Shown here piece after piece: positions 1-8,653 of a stretch of 56,680 bases of DNA. The DNA comes from Candidatus Bathyarchaeota archaeon. GTDB lineage: Archaea; Thermoproteota; Bathyarchaeia; 40CM-2-53-6. The stretch lies in the NCBI GenBank assembly GCA_005888755.1, contig VBBQ01000011.1, positions 1 through 56,680 of the forward strand, given 5' to 3'. Within the stretch, counting starts at the first letter, position 1. Each line of letters begins with the position of its first letter. Under the pieces are notes generated by a model. The model was given only the letters and a program-made list of their open reading frames with translations. It did not search any database and was not told the DNA's origin. The position numbers and the translations under genes are program-made.

Positions 1-39
1 CTCGTCAGTCAGCGAAGACAGATTCCTGCCCGTCGTCAA

Positions 40-597
40 CTAATTGCTGGTTAGGCTTTCCAGTTCCAATTCAGGATATTTCTCTCGATCCAATTGATGA
101 TTGATCGCTGAGAGCATGATACGAACGAGCTCATCCGGGGAAATCCTTCTGACCCCTTTCAAATGGTGAAGCAGGAGTTCGACCCGGCCGGGTTGGAAGG
201 CTAGCCGTGCCAAGTACTGGTCCTGGTGGACCTTGTGTCTCTTACCATCATCGACTGAGTAGTGGAGATGAACGACTAGGTCTAAGATTCTGAACGGTCC
301 TTTCTCCTCTATCCGTTGAACTACCCTCTTCACCTCACTGTCGTTGAGAATGTCGAACCCGTCCTTGTTGCCAACTCCAAACTTGAACGCGACCCCTCCA
401 GACTGGTACCCAGGAATGTCTGCCACTGTGATGTCGAGAGATTTTTTCGCTTGAGAAAGTGATCGAAGGCCTGCGAAGATTGCCTTCTGCAAACTCTCAG
501 TATTGATGTCGTATAACCATGATGCCCGCGCGTGGTAAACTGTTGGGAAGCGTTCAAGTGTCCCAAGCCAAGGGTCCTCATCGAAATTCAAATTCAA
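40..597 (-). CDS. Conserved hypothetical protein, 185 aa
   Basis: An open frame with an ATG start encodes a soluble protein of 185 residues with no signal peptide or membrane segment. The N-terminal half is mixed alpha/beta in character. A basic stretch near residues 140-160 precedes a charged C-terminal helix rich in Glu and Leu. I do not recognise a family or a catalytic motif. It is transcribed away from the zinc-ribbon gene at 714, so the two share a short intergenic region. The upstream edge of the window is only 39 bases away, so downstream operon partners cannot be judged. Confidence 0.6.
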   Translation of the reverse strand: MNLNFDEDPWLGTLERFPTVYHARASWLYDINTESLQKAIFAGLRSLSQAKKSLDITVADIPGYQSGGVAFKFGVGNKDGFDILNDSEVKRVVQRIEEKGPFRILDLVVHLHYSVDDGKRHKVHQDQYLARLAFQPGRVELLLHHLKGVRRISPDELVRIMLSAINHQLDREKYPELELESLTSN

Positions 598-713
598 GGG
601 GTGAGTAGCCGCCGAATATGCTCTTGGAGGTAGCTTTCGTACGGGGTCGCAATTAACGATTCCAACCTTGGCATCATGAGATCAGAGGGGTCCTGGATGG
701 TAAACGTTCCACT

Positions 714-1043
714 GTGACCTCAACGTCTCCGATCGGCCTCAAAAACCAGATTAGTTATGGTCCGCCTATCAAAGATGGACCTGAAATGGAGTTCTTCAGA
801 TTCTGTCCAGGTTGTGGGCACCGATCTCACGTCAAACTTGAAGGCAAGAAACCTGTACATTTGGAAAGAGAGGAAGGCAGAGAACCACCGGGTATCCAGG
901 CGAGGGGCGGCCACGGTGTAGTATATGTGGGTCGAGGAGGTCCAGTAATTATCGACGTTGAAGAATTTCTGTATGATTACAAGTGCGCGCATTGTGAACA
1001 TGAATGGTCTGAGAAGCGCATCGAGGAGCACAAGGAAGGCTAG
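714..1043 (+). CDS. Small zinc-ribbon protein
   Basis: This 109-residue protein has two CXXC knuckles, CPGCG near residue 33 and CAHC near residue 92, which together could bind one zinc as a split ribbon. Between them is a Gly/Arg-rich segment followed by a beta-rich stretch. The start is GTG at 714. The gene is followed after 38 bases by the SUI1-like gene on the same strand, so the two may be cotranscribed. The zinc ribbon suggests nucleic-acid or protein binding; no specific function can be assigned. Confidence 0.65.
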   Translation: MTSTSPIGLKNQISYGPPIKDGPEMEFFRFCPGCGHRSHVKLEGKKPVHLEREEGREPPGIQARGGHGVVYVGRGGPVIIDVEEFLYDYKCAHCEHEWSEKRIEEHKEG

Positions 1044-1081
1044 GGGTAAGGTAGAAGAGACACGCCGACCATTCTATAACA

Positions 1082-1399
1082 GTGAGGTCGACCTTGTCAG
1101 GGGAAGTTGAAGATTTCGAGTTTCGCGACATACTAAGGCATCTTGATCGGGAATCCGCCCATTTTGTGATCCGGCTGGAGACACATCATACCGGAAGGCT
1201 CGTGACCGTTGTCCAGCCACACGATCTGATCCGAGATAGCATCGACTTGCCCGGACTTGCACACCGGTTGAAGCAGAGCTTGGGAACCAGCGGCGACGTA
1301 GAAAACGGACGTATTATCCTCCATGGGGACCATCGAGACCAGGCCAAGAACGAACTCTTGAAATTAGGCATCCTCGCTGACAACATCGAAGTAATCTAG
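1082..1399 (+). CDS. SUI1/eIF1-family translation factor homolog
   Basis: The 105-residue protein matches the SUI1/YciH fold. It has a central TGRLVTVV strand, a DLPGLAHRLKQSLGTSG helix region and a C-terminal segment (RIILHGDHRDQAKNELLKLG) typical of eIF1/SUI1 domains. In archaea aIF1 acts on the small ribosomal subunit to check start-codon selection. The N-terminal 40 residues are acidic and less typical, so this may be a divergent paralog rather than the main aIF1. The start is GTG. It lies just downstream of a zinc-ribbon gene on the same strand. The family assignment is firm; the exact role is inferred. Confidence 0.75.
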   Translation: MRSTLSGEVEDFEFRDILRHLDRESAHFVIRLETHHTGRLVTVVQPHDLIRDSIDLPGLAHRLKQSLGTSGDVENGRIILHGDHRDQAKNELLKLGILADNIEVI

Positions 1400-1417
1400 A
1401 TCAGAAAGAGCCAAGCC

Positions 1418-2032
1418 CTATCGTCTTCCCGGGTGGGCGATTGGAATCATCCAGCCCCTCCAAACGCTGATCACTCGAAGAGCGAATGTTGCCAGCGCAG
1501 CGATAATTTCGACTGCCGGCCCGAGAACTTGGGCTTGATTTGCCAGAGTGATTATGATTGCGCCCAATAGCGAAGCGACGGCGTAGATCTCGCTTCTCAA
1601 CACGAGTGGCACTTCCGCGGCCAATACGTCCCTGAGAGCTCCTCCACCTATGCCCGTGAGCATTCCTAGCAACGCTGCCGGCACTGGTCCGAGCCCGGCC
1701 GCGAGAGCTATGGTGGTGCCTGTGACTGTGAATATGGCTAGACCGGCTGCGTCGAACGCGGTAACGAAGCGGTTCCATCGGATAATCTGGCGGTAGTCCA
1801 CAAAGACCAATAGCCCCGCGACCCCGGCAGCGGCGAGATACCGCCAATCAACCAATGTTGTTGGAGGAGTGTGTCCGAGAATTAGGTCCCGCATTATTCC
1901 ACCGCCAAGCCCGGTCGCCACTGCTAGCACTAGGACCCCGAACAAGTCCATTTTCTTCCGGACTGCAAGTATTCCACCGCTCAAACCGAACGCGAAAGTT
2001 CCTACAAGATTGAGAATCAGCGTCTCATCCAT
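1418..2032 (-). CDS. TRIC/UPF0126-family channel protein
   Basis: The 204-residue protein has about six to seven hydrophobic segments and the internal duplication typical of the UPF0126/YicG family. Glycine-rich motifs appear in both halves, ATGLGGGIMRDLILG in the first and LTGIGGGALRDVLA in the second. Prokaryotic members are trimeric intracellular cation (TRIC) channels that conduct K+ or Na+ across the membrane. The length is normal for the family and the start is ATG. It is convergent with the SUI1-like gene and divergent from the membrane protein at 2129. Confidence 0.85.
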   Translation of the reverse strand: MDETLILNLVGTFAFGLSGGILAVRKKMDLFGVLVLAVATGLGGGIMRDLILGHTPPTTLVDWRYLAAAGVAGLLVFVDYRQIIRWNRFVTAFDAAGLAIFTVTGTTIALAAGLGPVPAALLGMLTGIGGGALRDVLAAEVPLVLRSEIYAVASLLGAIIITLANQAQVLGPAVEIIAALATFALRVISVWRGWMIPIAHPGRR

Positions 2033-2128
2033 TTCATTTCAATCCTCATGTGCTTCGAGTATTCCGCAAAATCCAGCACGTTGATAATCTCGAAACATGC
2101 GGGTATTACAAAGAGGTTAGATTAGAGA

Positions 2129-2764
2129 TTGGCGTTCTCCCAGAGACTATATGACCACTGGAGAATTGCCCTGATCTTCTATTTCGCGAGCAGCCTTCTC
2201 CAATCAGTCACTTCTGCTTTCTTTAGTCGTTCCACGACGTTCATTGGGAGCCTTACCCTCGATGTGTTACTGCTGCTGATGCTAATTCCCGGCGCCGTTT
2301 ACATTTTGGGTGAATATACAAGAATCTCTGGCGCGAACAGTTCTTCGCTGAAGAGACTCTCGAAGATGATGGAAATTGGGCTTGTTGCCTTCATCGGTTT
2401 TGGTTTGGCAATCTTCCGTGTGTACGACATTGCATACTATGCCTTCCAGATAGCTCTACCCTATCCGCCGATTCTCAACTATGTACAGAATGCAGGAGCC
2501 CTCGGTGGAGAGCTAGCAATGGGTATTGCAGCCGTTTTTGCGAGAGACGTCGGACCATCTTACGTAGAGGAGCCTGAGGTATCCCAATCAATGCGAATCT
2601 GGCTGATGGAAGTGTTGGAACCACTCGGCTTCATGCTTGTGATGTTAGGTTTGGCATTGGGGATCGGCGTCACCGCGCTCGCAGCCTTCTTTCTCATCAT
2701 TGCAGGAGCAATCCTTGTGCCCGTCGGATACCTAGTCCGGAAATTCTGGATTCCTCGGTCCTAG
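2129..2764 (+). CDS. Hypothetical multi-pass membrane protein, 211 aa
   Basis: This protein has about five or six predicted transmembrane segments, at roughly residues 12-32, 45-62, 85-110, 120-140 and 165-200. I see no recognisable motif. The start is TTG at 2129, after an in-frame stop. It is divergent from the TRIC channel with about 96 bases between them. No operon partner follows on the plus strand. The function is unknown. Confidence 0.6.
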   Translation: MAFSQRLYDHWRIALIFYFASSLLQSVTSAFFSRSTTFIGSLTLDVLLLLMLIPGAVYILGEYTRISGANSSSLKRLSKMMEIGLVAFIGFGLAIFRVYDIAYYAFQIALPYPPILNYVQNAGALGGELAMGIAAVFARDVGPSYVEEPEVSQSMRIWLMEVLEPLGFMLVMLGLALGIGVTALAAFFLIIAGAILVPVGYLVRKFWIPRS

Positions 2765-2918
2765 TCCCATTGGACTGTGTTGGTCGGACAAGAGTCCGAT
2801 TCATGTCTAGAATTAGCTCTGGGCTGTTCAAGAATTCATCGGACGAGGAAAAGATAATCTCAACATCCCTTTTTTCGAGAATCTATCAGGCTGCGTGTAC
2901 CCACAACTTCTCGCGCTA

Positions 2919-3314
2919 CTACAGGAGCTTGTGCACGACTCTGAGGCAGGCGTTCATCACATAAGGAATCTTATTGTCCGAGAGCATTTTCTTCGCTTCC
3001 TCGTTTTCGAGTCCGAGCTGGGCCCAGAACGCGAAAGGTCTACCATACTTCTTCCGCATCTCGATCACCTGCTGTGCAACCTGTGGAAGTTCTTCGCTTG
3101 GACGGAAGACGTCTACGATATCGATCTTTTTCGCCAAGTCTGAAGGCAGGTCCATGAGAGTCTTGTACGCTTTCTCGCCCAGAATCTGATCTGCCGTTGG
3201 ATTTACCGGGATGATTGTGTAGCCGTGTTCCTTCATATAGGCGGGAACCGTGTAGGCTTCCTTCTCTGGGCTCTTGGAAGCGCCTACGAAAGCAATTACA
3301 TCGTATTTTTTCAG
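2919..3314 (-). CDS. CoA-binding domain protein (YccU-like), apparent CTG start
   Basis: The protein has a Rossmann-type CoA_binding_2 domain. It reads DVIAFVGASKSPEKEAY near the N-terminus, HGYTIIPVNP in the middle, then a DIVDVFRPSEE segment and FWAQLG. The first ATG (3236) would remove the nucleotide-binding GASK loop, so translation must begin upstream. The frame is open back to a stop at 3423-3425 and contains no ATG, GTG or TTG. I place the start at CTG 3314, giving 131 aa. An alternative is ATT at 3365, which has a GAGG sequence five bases before it. It is the last gene of a minus-strand run after two MFS genes. The family is confident; the start is inferred. Confidence 0.75.
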   Translation of the reverse strand: MKKYDVIAFVGASKSPEKEAYTVPAYMKEHGYTIIPVNPTADQILGEKAYKTLMDLPSDLAKKIDIVDVFRPSEELPQVAQQVIEMRKKYGRPFAFWAQLGLENEEAKKMLSDNKIPYVMNACLRVVHKLL

Positions 3315-3426
3315 AATTTCTCTCGGGGATATGGTCGTGCTGGGAGCGTGGGTTTGGGACGTAATGCTTGCCTCTGATCCTACCTGTTGTCCGGTGGCTA
3401 AAAAGATGCTTCGCCGCGAAAATCAG

Positions 3427-4635
3427 CTAGCTCCGAGGCCGTATGTTCTTGAACTGGGTATAGAACAATGTGATTGAGATCGCGTAGAATATCGTGGCTA
3501 GATAGAAGGGAATGTCGAACCTTCCCGTTGCCAAGATCAAGCCCCCAATCACGGTGGTTATGCTGTTTGGGATTCTCCAGACGACAGTGTTGATGGAGCT
3601 TGCCAGTCCTCTCTCTTCCTGGGACATGATGCCCATAAGATAGGAGTCCTGCAGGGGAACCGACACGTTCATCAAAGCTGCTCGAACAATGTAGAGGCCT
3701 CCAGCCAGTCTGACGTCCGGGACGAATGCGAGGCTTAGCATAAAGACAGTCGAGAACCCTTGCGTAGCGACTATCGCCTTGAGCAAGCCGAACCTGCTTG
3801 AGAGCCTCGGACTCGTGACTGCCGCCAGCGCTATTGTCAAGTTAGAGAGCGAGAGTAGGGGTCCGCTGAATGTGTCAGGAGTTCCGAATTTGAGGAAGAG
3901 CCAGGTCGGAATTAGGGGAATGATGAACCCTGCACCAAGTCCGATGAGGCTGTTTATCCCGGAGAACTTGAGGAGGATCGGGAAGTTCTTGCCTCTGATC
4001 AGTTTCGTTGGGTTGGGAGTTTCCTTGTAGTCCTTGAGGACGCGAAACAGCCAAACAGGCGTGATAGCCGAGACTAGTCCTACAAGCACTAGGAGGTCTT
4101 CGTGAACTGGGATCGAGCCCAGCCCAGTCAGGGATTGGATTGCTGGGATGAATGCTGGCAGTAGAGACCCGAACGCTACCGCTCCATTGCCGAGGATGAA
4201 CGAGAGAGAGAACGAGGCATCCCGGTTCTCCAGACTTGTCTGGTCAGCGATTATCGCATTCCATGTCGAAAGGGCTGCTGACTCGGCTACTCCAAGAATG
4301 ATTGCTGCGAGAACCAAGACGGCTACGTTTAGTGTAAGGGCGATCATTATGATGGGAAGGGGAACTAGAGATGTTCCGATCAGGAGCAGCTTCTTCCTCC
4401 CCCTTCGATCAGAGAGTATTCCAAGGGGTATTGAGAGCAGAACCATTGCGCCCTCTAGACCAAGGAGAAGACCTACGACGCCGGCGCTGATGTTCAGTTG
4501 AGGGAAAAACGCTGTAAGGTAGACAAGGAGATATCCTATTGCCATATTGTTGAAGATGAGGGCAATGATGAGCCACTTCACTTTCCGAGGAATCTTGGAG
4601 AAGAATCGCCGTTTCTCCTTGGCTTCAGGCTCCAT
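3427..4635 (-). CDS. MFS transporter
   Basis: The 402-residue protein has twelve likely transmembrane helices. The loop between helices 2 and 3 carries the MFS signature GILSDRRGRKKLLLIG. The N-terminal cytoplasmic segment is basic (EKRRFFSKIPRKVKW). The substrate cannot be told from the sequence. It follows a second MFS gene by 36 bases and precedes the CoA-binding gene by 112 bases, all on the minus strand, so an operon is likely. The start is ATG. Confidence 0.85.
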   Translation of the reverse strand: MEPEAKEKRRFFSKIPRKVKWLIIALIFNNMAIGYLLVYLTAFFPQLNISAGVVGLLLGLEGAMVLLSIPLGILSDRRGRKKLLLIGTSLVPLPIIMIALTLNVAVLVLAAIILGVAESAALSTWNAIIADQTSLENRDASFSLSFILGNGAVAFGSLLPAFIPAIQSLTGLGSIPVHEDLLVLVGLVSAITPVWLFRVLKDYKETPNPTKLIRGKNFPILLKFSGINSLIGLGAGFIIPLIPTWLFLKFGTPDTFSGPLLSLSNLTIALAAVTSPRLSSRFGLLKAIVATQGFSTVFMLSLAFVPDVRLAGGLYIVRAALMNVSVPLQDSYLMGIMSQEERGLASSINTVVWRIPNSITTVIGGLILATGRFDIPFYLATIFYAISITLFYTQFKNIRPRS

Positions 4636-4671
4636 CTCGGGCTCGCCGGCGGGGGTTGAGATAGATCGGGG

Positions 4672-5883
4672 TTATTTAATCGGAGCCGGGTTGGCTGGTC
4701 GTGAATCAGCGGATCGTCGACGTTGAGTCTGTTCTCTCAGGAAGAATTGTGAGAGTACTGCTGAACCGAGAGCTGCCGCAAACGCGAAGAGAATGACGGA
4801 CTGGAGTTGTGTCGCGTCCGCTATCACTCCCCCGATCAATGGGCCGAGACCGCCACCGAGACTTATCGCCGACTCTAGGATACCCAGTCCTTTTCCTCTA
4901 TCAGCGATCGACGTGTAATCTGACATCAATGCTGCAGCTGAGGCTTGGATCAATGGATAGATCGGAAGCGTCCATAGAATCGTCACTACAACTGTGTTGG
5001 TGACGAAGTAGATCGTTGCAAAATAGGCCATGTACCCCACGGCTCCCAAGAGGAACATAGGTTTCCTGCCAAATCTATCGTCCAGAGGACCGACGATCCG
5101 AAAAGCAATCGCCCCAAAAACCGTTGTAGCCGTAGCTGCAAGACCAGCCATCAACCGGGATCCGCTAAGAGAATCCACCAAGTATATCGTGAAGAAGTTG
5201 TTGAAGGAAGAGGATGAGACGAGTGCGAGAATTGACACCCCGCAGAGAATCAGAACATTCCGTTGTCTGAGAAGACTCCAATATCCCTCCGGGCGGATCA
5301 CGGATTTCACGATAGTTAGCCCCTGCTTGGTTAGGAAGGAAACGACGAGTAGTCCGGAGTAGCCATAGAGAGCTCCCAGGATGTAGAGATAGATTGGATC
5401 GAGGAATTGGAACAGTACTCCGCCGATGAGGGTTGCCGACGCGTAACCTAGTGAGGCTGCCGTCCAGAATTCTCCGATAGCTCGCCCATACTGGGTGGAT
5501 GTCTCAGTCGCCAGTGCGGCAAAGATGGGAATGAAGCTGGAAGAGAACAAGCCCATCAGTGCGACCATGAACACGAACTGTGCAGGGTCCTTCAGAAAGG
5601 GGAAGAGGGAGAATCCAACCGCCTGGACAACGAATGAGAGAGCTAGAATTCTCGTTCCCTTTCCAGTGGAGTCCAGAATTCCTCCCCAGACTGGAGAGAG
5701 GACGATCGTCTCAATGGCTGGGATGAATGCTACTAGCGAGATGAGTGAGAAGGATGCTCCTAGTGAGCGTAGCTGGATTGGCAGAAATGCCCAGATTATT
5801 CCGGTCGGGCCGAAAGCGAGGGCGGTTGATAGCTTAACAGCGATTCGCTGGTCCGTAAAGACCCGTCCACATGCCTGGCGCAG
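4672..5883 (-). CDS. MFS transporter, apparent CTG start
   Basis: From the first conventional start (GTG 5574) the protein is 300 residues and lacks its first helices. The same frame is open upstream and encodes a clear TM1-TM3 region (for example TALAFGPTGIIWAFLPIQL and VWGGILDSTGKGTRILAL), ending at a TAG at 5899-5901. No ATG, GTG or TTG occurs in that stretch. Starting at CTG 5883 gives 403 aa, almost the same length as the neighbouring MFS protein (402 aa). The TAG is the stop codon of a 54-residue ORF in the same frame, 15 bases before the CTG. Non-AUG initiation, readthrough of the TAG, or a sequence error are all possible. Confidence 0.8.
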   Translation of the reverse strand: MRQACGRVFTDQRIAVKLSTALAFGPTGIIWAFLPIQLRSLGASFSLISLVAFIPAIETIVLSPVWGGILDSTGKGTRILALSFVVQAVGFSLFPFLKDPAQFVFMVALMGLFSSSFIPIFAALATETSTQYGRAIGEFWTAASLGYASATLIGGVLFQFLDPIYLYILGALYGYSGLLVVSFLTKQGLTIVKSVIRPEGYWSLLRQRNVLILCGVSILALVSSSSFNNFFTIYLVDSLSGSRLMAGLAATATTVFGAIAFRIVGPLDDRFGRKPMFLLGAVGYMAYFATIYFVTNTVVVTILWTLPIYPLIQASAAALMSDYTSIADRGKGLGILESAISLGGGLGPLIGGVIADATQLQSVILFAFAAALGSAVLSQFFLREQTQRRRSADSRPANPAPIK

Positions 5884-5898
5884 AAGCGATCTAGAGGG

Positions 5899-6063
5899 CT
5901 ATTTTGAAGGTGTCGTCTGGATAAGACGTCTAATCTCTTCGCTTATCTTCTGACGCTCGTTGTCATCCTTCGCCATCATCCACTGAAGCTTGAGCTTGAA
6001 AACGCGATCCTCTAGGCTAACGTTTTCTTTCTGCACTGTGTCTACCATGCTTGTCTGCGCCAT
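5899..6063 (-). CDS. Small helical protein, 54 aa
   Basis: This short ORF runs from ATG 6063 to a TAG at 5899. It encodes a hydrophilic, mostly helical peptide containing LEDRVFKLKLQWMMAKDD and ending in TTPSK. A TATA-like TTATATT lies about 40 bases upstream of the ATG, which supports expression. It is the first gene of the minus-strand run leading into the two MFS transporters and is in the same frame as the first of them. No family was recognised. Confidence 0.45.
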   Translation of the reverse strand: MAQTSMVDTVQKENVSLEDRVFKLKLQWMMAKDDNERQKISEEIRRLIQTTPSK

Positions 6064-6128
6064 CGTCCGGTATCGAGCTCATTCTCGATCGTTGGAATAT
6101 AACAAGATCTGAACCCGGGAATCACTCA

Positions 6129-7106
6129 CTATAGCCCAGCAAGTCCCCCTATCACGAACCCGACAATCGCCAAGAGACCAAAAGCGAGATGTAGAAATAT
6201 CGTGTTGGCGTTTGCAGGTATAATCGCATGCGGATCTTTGTAATTAGCCCGTAGTATCCTGACTGCCTTCAAAGCAAACGGTAGACTGAACAAAGCAATG
6301 AGCGTCGCAAAGCTTGTGATCGGGAAGGAGACAAAGACCTTCAGAACCGCATAGAGGAGCAGTAGAAAGTAAGAGGTCGCCAATAGTCCCACATAGACCG
6401 CGACAGACCTGAGGTAGCCCAGCCTCAAGACCAGAGTTTTCTTTCCGACCGCTTTGTCCGCGTCCATATCGGGAAACTCGTTGATCCACAAGACCGCTGC
6501 AATGAGCAGTCCCACTGGAATCGACGCGAGCAAGGGTACCGTCGCTGATGCAAGGGATCCGGTTTGAACGTAGTAAGCGCCGAGGGTCATTACGGGCCCG
6601 AAATTGAGTCCGACAAGAAATTCTCCGACCCCTCGGTAAGCCAGCTTGAAGGGAGGGCCGACGTAGAAGTAAGTAGAAATTACGCCGATCAATCCGAACC
6701 AGAACAATTGGTACAATCCCAATTGGAAGATGAGGTAGAATCCTATGAGGGATCCGAGGATCAGACAGGAGGTGGACACGATCAAATGGGTTGAGGGCTT
6801 AATCAGGCCAGCTGTCAGTATTCGCCCGCCGCCGGCGAACGGGTTCTGGTGTCGAACCTGAAGATCATTTCCGCTCTTGAAATCAAAATAATCATTGAAC
6901 ATGTTACTCGCAATCTGGATCAAACTCGCGCCGAGCAGCGTGAGCAGGAAAGTGCCCCAGTTGAAGGCGCGCAGTGTTTCCCAAGCGATCACCCCTCCAA
7001 GTATGATCGGCACGAAGGTCGCCTGCAGGAATGGGATCCGCATCGCCTTAAGCCACAATCCGATGAACGGCGGCTTTTTCGCGTCAATGCTTGGGTTGGA
7101 TGACAT
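6129..7106 (-). CDS. UbiA-family prenyltransferase, MenA-like
   Basis: The 325-residue protein has eight to nine transmembrane helices and both Asp-rich motifs of UbiA prenyltransferases, NMFNDYFDFKSGND near residue 67 and NEFPDMDADKAVGKKTL near residue 210. The first resembles the NDYFD motif of 1,4-dihydroxy-2-naphthoate prenyltransferase (MenA), which attaches a polyprenyl chain in menaquinone synthesis. The residues following, including GGGRILTAG, also fit MenA. It is divergent from a geranylgeranyl reductase 98 bases away, which suggests a shared role in isoprenoid quinone or lipid synthesis. Other UbiA substrates are possible. Confidence 0.85.
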   Translation of the reverse strand: MSSNPSIDAKKPPFIGLWLKAMRIPFLQATFVPIILGGVIAWETLRAFNWGTFLLTLLGASLIQIASNMFNDYFDFKSGNDLQVRHQNPFAGGGRILTAGLIKPSTHLIVSTSCLILGSLIGFYLIFQLGLYQLFWFGLIGVISTYFYVGPPFKLAYRGVGEFLVGLNFGPVMTLGAYYVQTGSLASATVPLLASIPVGLLIAAVLWINEFPDMDADKAVGKKTLVLRLGYLRSVAVYVGLLATSYFLLLLYAVLKVFVSFPITSFATLIALFSLPFALKAVRILRANYKDPHAIIPANANTIFLHLAFGLLAIVGFVIGGLAGL

Positions 7107-7204
7107 TACGTGGCTGTCTCCCGGTTCGAAAAAAGCGCCCTCGCCGGAGGTGATATAAGGCTAATTCCCGGAGTAGCTTGACTTACGAGGCAAAAGGCTA
7201 AAGC

Positions 7205-8653
7205 GTGTTCAAGAGTCCACGAAAGACTCCGAACGCTGTGGAGAATTTGGCCGAAAACTGGGACGTAGTAGTAGTTGGCGCCGGCATAGCGGGCTGTATG
7301 ACAGCTGGCACAATAGCCCTGAAGGGCAAAGGCAACGTAAGCGTTCTCCTCATGGACCGAAACCCGCCGACCGAAGCGGGTAAGAAAACTGTTCTAGGCT
7401 GGGTCTGTGGCGACGCGGTTGGCGAGCACCACATCAAGTACATTCACGATCATATCGGGACGAGCTACGGCAAGCCCGAGATGGAAAACCGAGTAACAGC
7501 AGTCTACGTCTACTCCCCGGACATGAAGGTCAGGGTCCCATTCGAAGGACCCGGATACGTTCTCGACAGGCCCAAGTTCGCCAAACGCCTCCTCGATGAT
7601 GCCTTGAAGGCAGGCGTTGAATTCCGTGGCAGCGTTCAAGCAACCGATCTAATCCAAGAGAACGGAACAATCGTTGGGCTACATGGTCAAACCGTTGGAC
7701 CCGGAGTAAACCAGCCGTTTGAGATCCGATCAAAACTCATCATCGATACCTCCGGAATGTCCACCAAGCTCCGCCGGAACCTTCCAATTCCCAGTCACAT
7801 AGAGAAAGAGATCAACAAGGACGATGTAGAACCAACAGCGCGTCTAAACGCGAAACTCAGGGACGGGATCGAAGTAGAACCCTTCCACTGCGACATCTAC
7901 CTCGACGCGGAGAAAGCACCCGGAGGCTACCTATGGCTCTTTCCAAAATCCGAAGACAAAGTCAACATCGGCCTAGGCATTCAACAAAAGAGAAGCTCGA
8001 AGCCGCTCAGCGCCCTCTTGAAAGATTGGTTGGCAGCAGACGACCGATTCAAAGACATTCAACCATTGAGCGATGACAGCAATCTGACGGGATCCTGGCA
8101 GGTCTCGGTTAGACACCAGAACGATTGCCTCGTCGCCAACGGCTACATGATCTGCGGAGATGCAGCATGGTTCCCCAACCCGATCAGCGCAGGCGGCATC
8201 GGCCCAGGCCTCATAGGCGGAGTCATGGCCGGAGAAGCAGCAGTGCGGGCAATCGAGGCGAACGACTTCAGCGAGAAACAGCTTTGGCAATACAATTTAG
8301 ACTTCGTCAATCACTACGGCAACAAAACGGCCGGCCTTGAAGTATTCCGAATGTACCTACAGACACTGAACAATGATCAGATCAATTATGGAATGAGACA
8401 CTTCCTCTCATCAGACGAAGCCACAGAAATCTCGCTGGGAGAAATGCCCCACGTTTCGGCCGCCAAGAAGATAGTCAAACTGTTCAGGGGCCTGGGATCA
8501 TACAAGGCATTCAGCGGACTTGTGTTCACGATGAGTAGAATGAGAGCGCTAAACGAGCTCTACCAGAACTATCCCAAGGACCCCGCCCAGTTCGATGCAT
8601 GGAAAGCTAACGTCGATTCGATCCTGGCTCAGGGCCGAGCCCGTTTCCACTAA
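7205..8653 (+). CDS. Geranylgeranyl reductase family FAD-dependent enzyme
   Basis: The 482-residue flavoprotein starts with a Rossmann FAD motif (VVVVGAGIAGCMTAG). It has a DRPKFAKRLLDDA segment, the family motif GGYLWLFPK near residue 240 and a second FAD-binding region GDAAWFPNPISAGGIGPG. Archaeal enzymes of this family saturate the geranylgeranyl chains of membrane lipids, and some act on menaquinone side chains. Divergence from the MenA-like gene makes a quinone or lipid role plausible. The start is GTG. A TnpB element lies immediately downstream in convergent orientation, and its ORF overlaps the last 105 bases of this gene on the opposite strand. Confidence 0.85.
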   Translation: MFKSPRKTPNAVENLAENWDVVVVGAGIAGCMTAGTIALKGKGNVSVLLMDRNPPTEAGKKTVLGWVCGDAVGEHHIKYIHDHIGTSYGKPEMENRVTAVYVYSPDMKVRVPFEGPGYVLDRPKFAKRLLDDALKAGVEFRGSVQATDLIQENGTIVGLHGQTVGPGVNQPFEIRSKLIIDTSGMSTKLRRNLPIPSHIEKEINKDDVEPTARLNAKLRDGIEVEPFHCDIYLDAEKAPGGYLWLFPKSEDKVNIGLGIQQKRSSKPLSALLKDWLAADDRFKDIQPLSDDSNLTGSWQVSVRHQNDCLVANGYMICGDAAWFPNPISAGGIGPGLIGGVMAGEAAVRAIEANDFSEKQLWQYNLDFVNHYGNKTAGLEVFRMYLQTLNNDQINYGMRHFLSSDEATEISLGEMPHVSAAKKIVKLFRGLGSYKAFSGLVFTMSRMRALNELYQNYPKDPAQFDAWKANVDSILAQGRARFH

